Below are positions 63,217-64,000 of a stretch of 64,000 nt of DNA, in pieces. The stretch's first letter is position 1. Every line of letters begins with the position of its first letter. Under the pieces are notes generated by a model. It ran no database searches and was not told where the DNA came from. It worked only from the letters and a program-made list of their open reading frames with translations. The translations under genes were made by a program, and so were the position numbers. This DNA is from Cephaloticoccus sp. GTDB lineage: Bacteria > Verrucomicrobiota > Verrucomicrobiia > Opitutales > Opitutaceae. The stretch covers positions 62,001 to 126,000 of the forward strand of contig JAURHD010000004.1 in NCBI GenBank assembly GCA_030833445.1, written 5' to 3'.

Positions 63217-64000
63217 GTGCCCATCGATCCCGATCTGCCTGACCTGCCGGACGGCGCCTCTCTGACCGAAGGGGTAGCCGCCGATGCCGTGGGCGCACAA
63301 CTCGGTGAAAAACGCGGACCTCACACGGCCGGCCACACGCACTGTGAAAATTGCGGCACGGAGCTCAAGGGTCCCTACTGTCACCGTTGCGGCCAGCACG
63401 ACTTCGACATCAACCGCTCCTTCACACACACGTTTCTCGAGGCGCTGGAAAATTTCTTCCATTTCGACACCAAGCTGTTTCGCAACCTGATCGCGCTGTT
63501 GTTCCAACCCGGCCGGATGACCGCCGAGTTCAACGCGGGCAAGCGCGCCTCGCAGGTGCCCCCCTTCCGGCTCTACGTTTTTATCAGCATTCTCTTTTTC
63601 TTCCTCGCCTTCCTCGGCAAAGAATCGACTTCCCCGGTGTTCAAAACCGGCAAGTCCGACGGCCCCCGGGCCGGATTCACCGTGGATGGAAAGCCGGTCA
63701 GTTGGGACCAACTTTTTGACGAGACCAAGGACGATCCTGAAGCCCAGGCCGCTTTGGAAAAACTGCGGAATGCCGCCGCAAAACTGGATACGGGGTTGGC
63801 CAAGGCCACCGGGCAATCAACTGAAACCAAGGAGACGGCGGAGGAAGAGCCCATCGAATTAGACTCGAAATCCAAGAAACCGTCATCGGGCTGGGAACTG
63901 AAATTGGAGGAGAAGGGCCGCATGCTAACCACCGCGGAAGGCCAGCAGCACATGTTGCACGGATTTTTGGCGGCCATGCCCAAGTTGGTGCTGCTCTGCC
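63217..64000 (+). CDS. DUF3667-like membrane protein (5' part; continues beyond window)
   Basis: The frame opens at GTG 63217 and runs to the right edge (at least 261 residues). A zinc-ribbon-like segment CENCGTELKGPYCHRCGQ is followed by FEALENFFHFD-type sequence, the helix LYVFISILFFFLAFLG and a long Lys/Glu-rich stretch. This order marks DUF3667 integral membrane proteins of unknown role. An earlier start in another frame is not supported. Confidence 0.7.
   Translation, partial: MPIDPDLPDLPDGASLTEGVAADAVGAQLGEKRGPHTAGHTHCENCGTELKGPYCHRCGQHDFDINRSFTHTFLEALENFFHFDTKLFRNLIALLFQPGRMTAEFNAGKRASQVPPFRLYVFISILFFFLAFLGKESTSPVFKTGKSDGPRAGFTVDGKPVSWDQLFDETKDDPEAQAALEKLRNAAAKLDTGLAKATGQSTETKETAEEEPIELDSKSKKPSSGWELKLEEKGRMLTTAEGQQHMLHGFLAAMPKLVLLC

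Noticed and set aside
1-64000. CRISPR arrays, prophage genes, integrases or toxin-antitoxin pairs
   Set aside because: No regularly spaced direct repeats, structural phage genes, recombinase motifs or small toxin families were seen on either strand.

Overview
The window is a GC-rich (about 60% by eye), densely coded bacterial chromosome segment. The gene content fits a Gram-negative member of the Verrucomicrobiota, most likely the Opitutaceae. The pointers are a STN-type TonB receptor with FecR and an ECF sigma factor, a UxuA-family / M81 (MlrC) / SDR / amidohydrolase sugar-acid operon, several TlpA-like multi-thioredoxin proteins, a SET-domain protein, DUF3667, few clear Shine-Dalgarno sites and many small intergenic inverted repeats. 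This taxonomic call is inference; no rRNA or marker set is present.

Layout. 1-8.1 kb: a periplasmic thiol/cysteine block (triple-thioredoxin protein, cysteine synthase, DsbD) and an M16 zinc protease. 8.1-16.2 kb: an accessory region. It starts with a truncated glycoside hydrolase tail and an IS3 orfA relic, continues with a minus-strand cell-surface signalling locus (ECF sigma, FecR, STN-TonB receptor, two-domain thioredoxin protein, LuxR-type HTH protein), then a second relic of the same IS3 orfA, a fragment matching the 3' end of tmRNA, and a GIY-YIG mini-gene. 16.2-24.4 kb: carbohydrate-acid catabolism, with a GntP permease, an esterase and a NagB-like deaminase on minus, and mannonate dehydratase, M81 protein, SDR and amidohydrolase as a tight plus-strand operon. 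24.4-29.9 kb: an orphan sugar-type ABC binding protein with a TPR protein and a CxxS thioredoxin protein, then a decaying patch with a frameshifted ferritin-like gene and a VOC gene with an in-frame TAG. 29.9-41.5 kb: mostly housekeeping genes (tex, hpf, TerC, AEC carrier, HI0933 flavoprotein, CpxP-like protein, zincin, SYLF, PncC, SET protein, exonuclease III, a PLP enzyme). 41.5-53 kb: transport and envelope genes (MATE, EamA, MscS, cation-chloride cotransporter, LpoB/YcfL-like lipoproteins, glycerol kinase, two coiled-coil LysM proteins), with a RAYT/REP-like palindrome at each end. 53-64 kb: a second AEC carrier, two peptidyl-prolyl isomerases, a hybrid histidine kinase interrupted by TAG, YgjP-like protease, CDP-alcohol phosphotransferase, YfcE-like phosphoesterase, a TolB-like propeller, a Y-family polymerase and the start of a DUF3667 membrane protein.

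The strongest non-routine signals are the paired IS3 relics bracketing the signalling locus, the tmRNA 3'-end fragment with its adjacent GIY-YIG cassette, the two perfect 23-bp REP/RAYT-like palindromes, the three broken genes, and the SET-domain protein overlapping exonuclease III. I did not find a CRISPR array, prophage, integrase or recognisable defence system.
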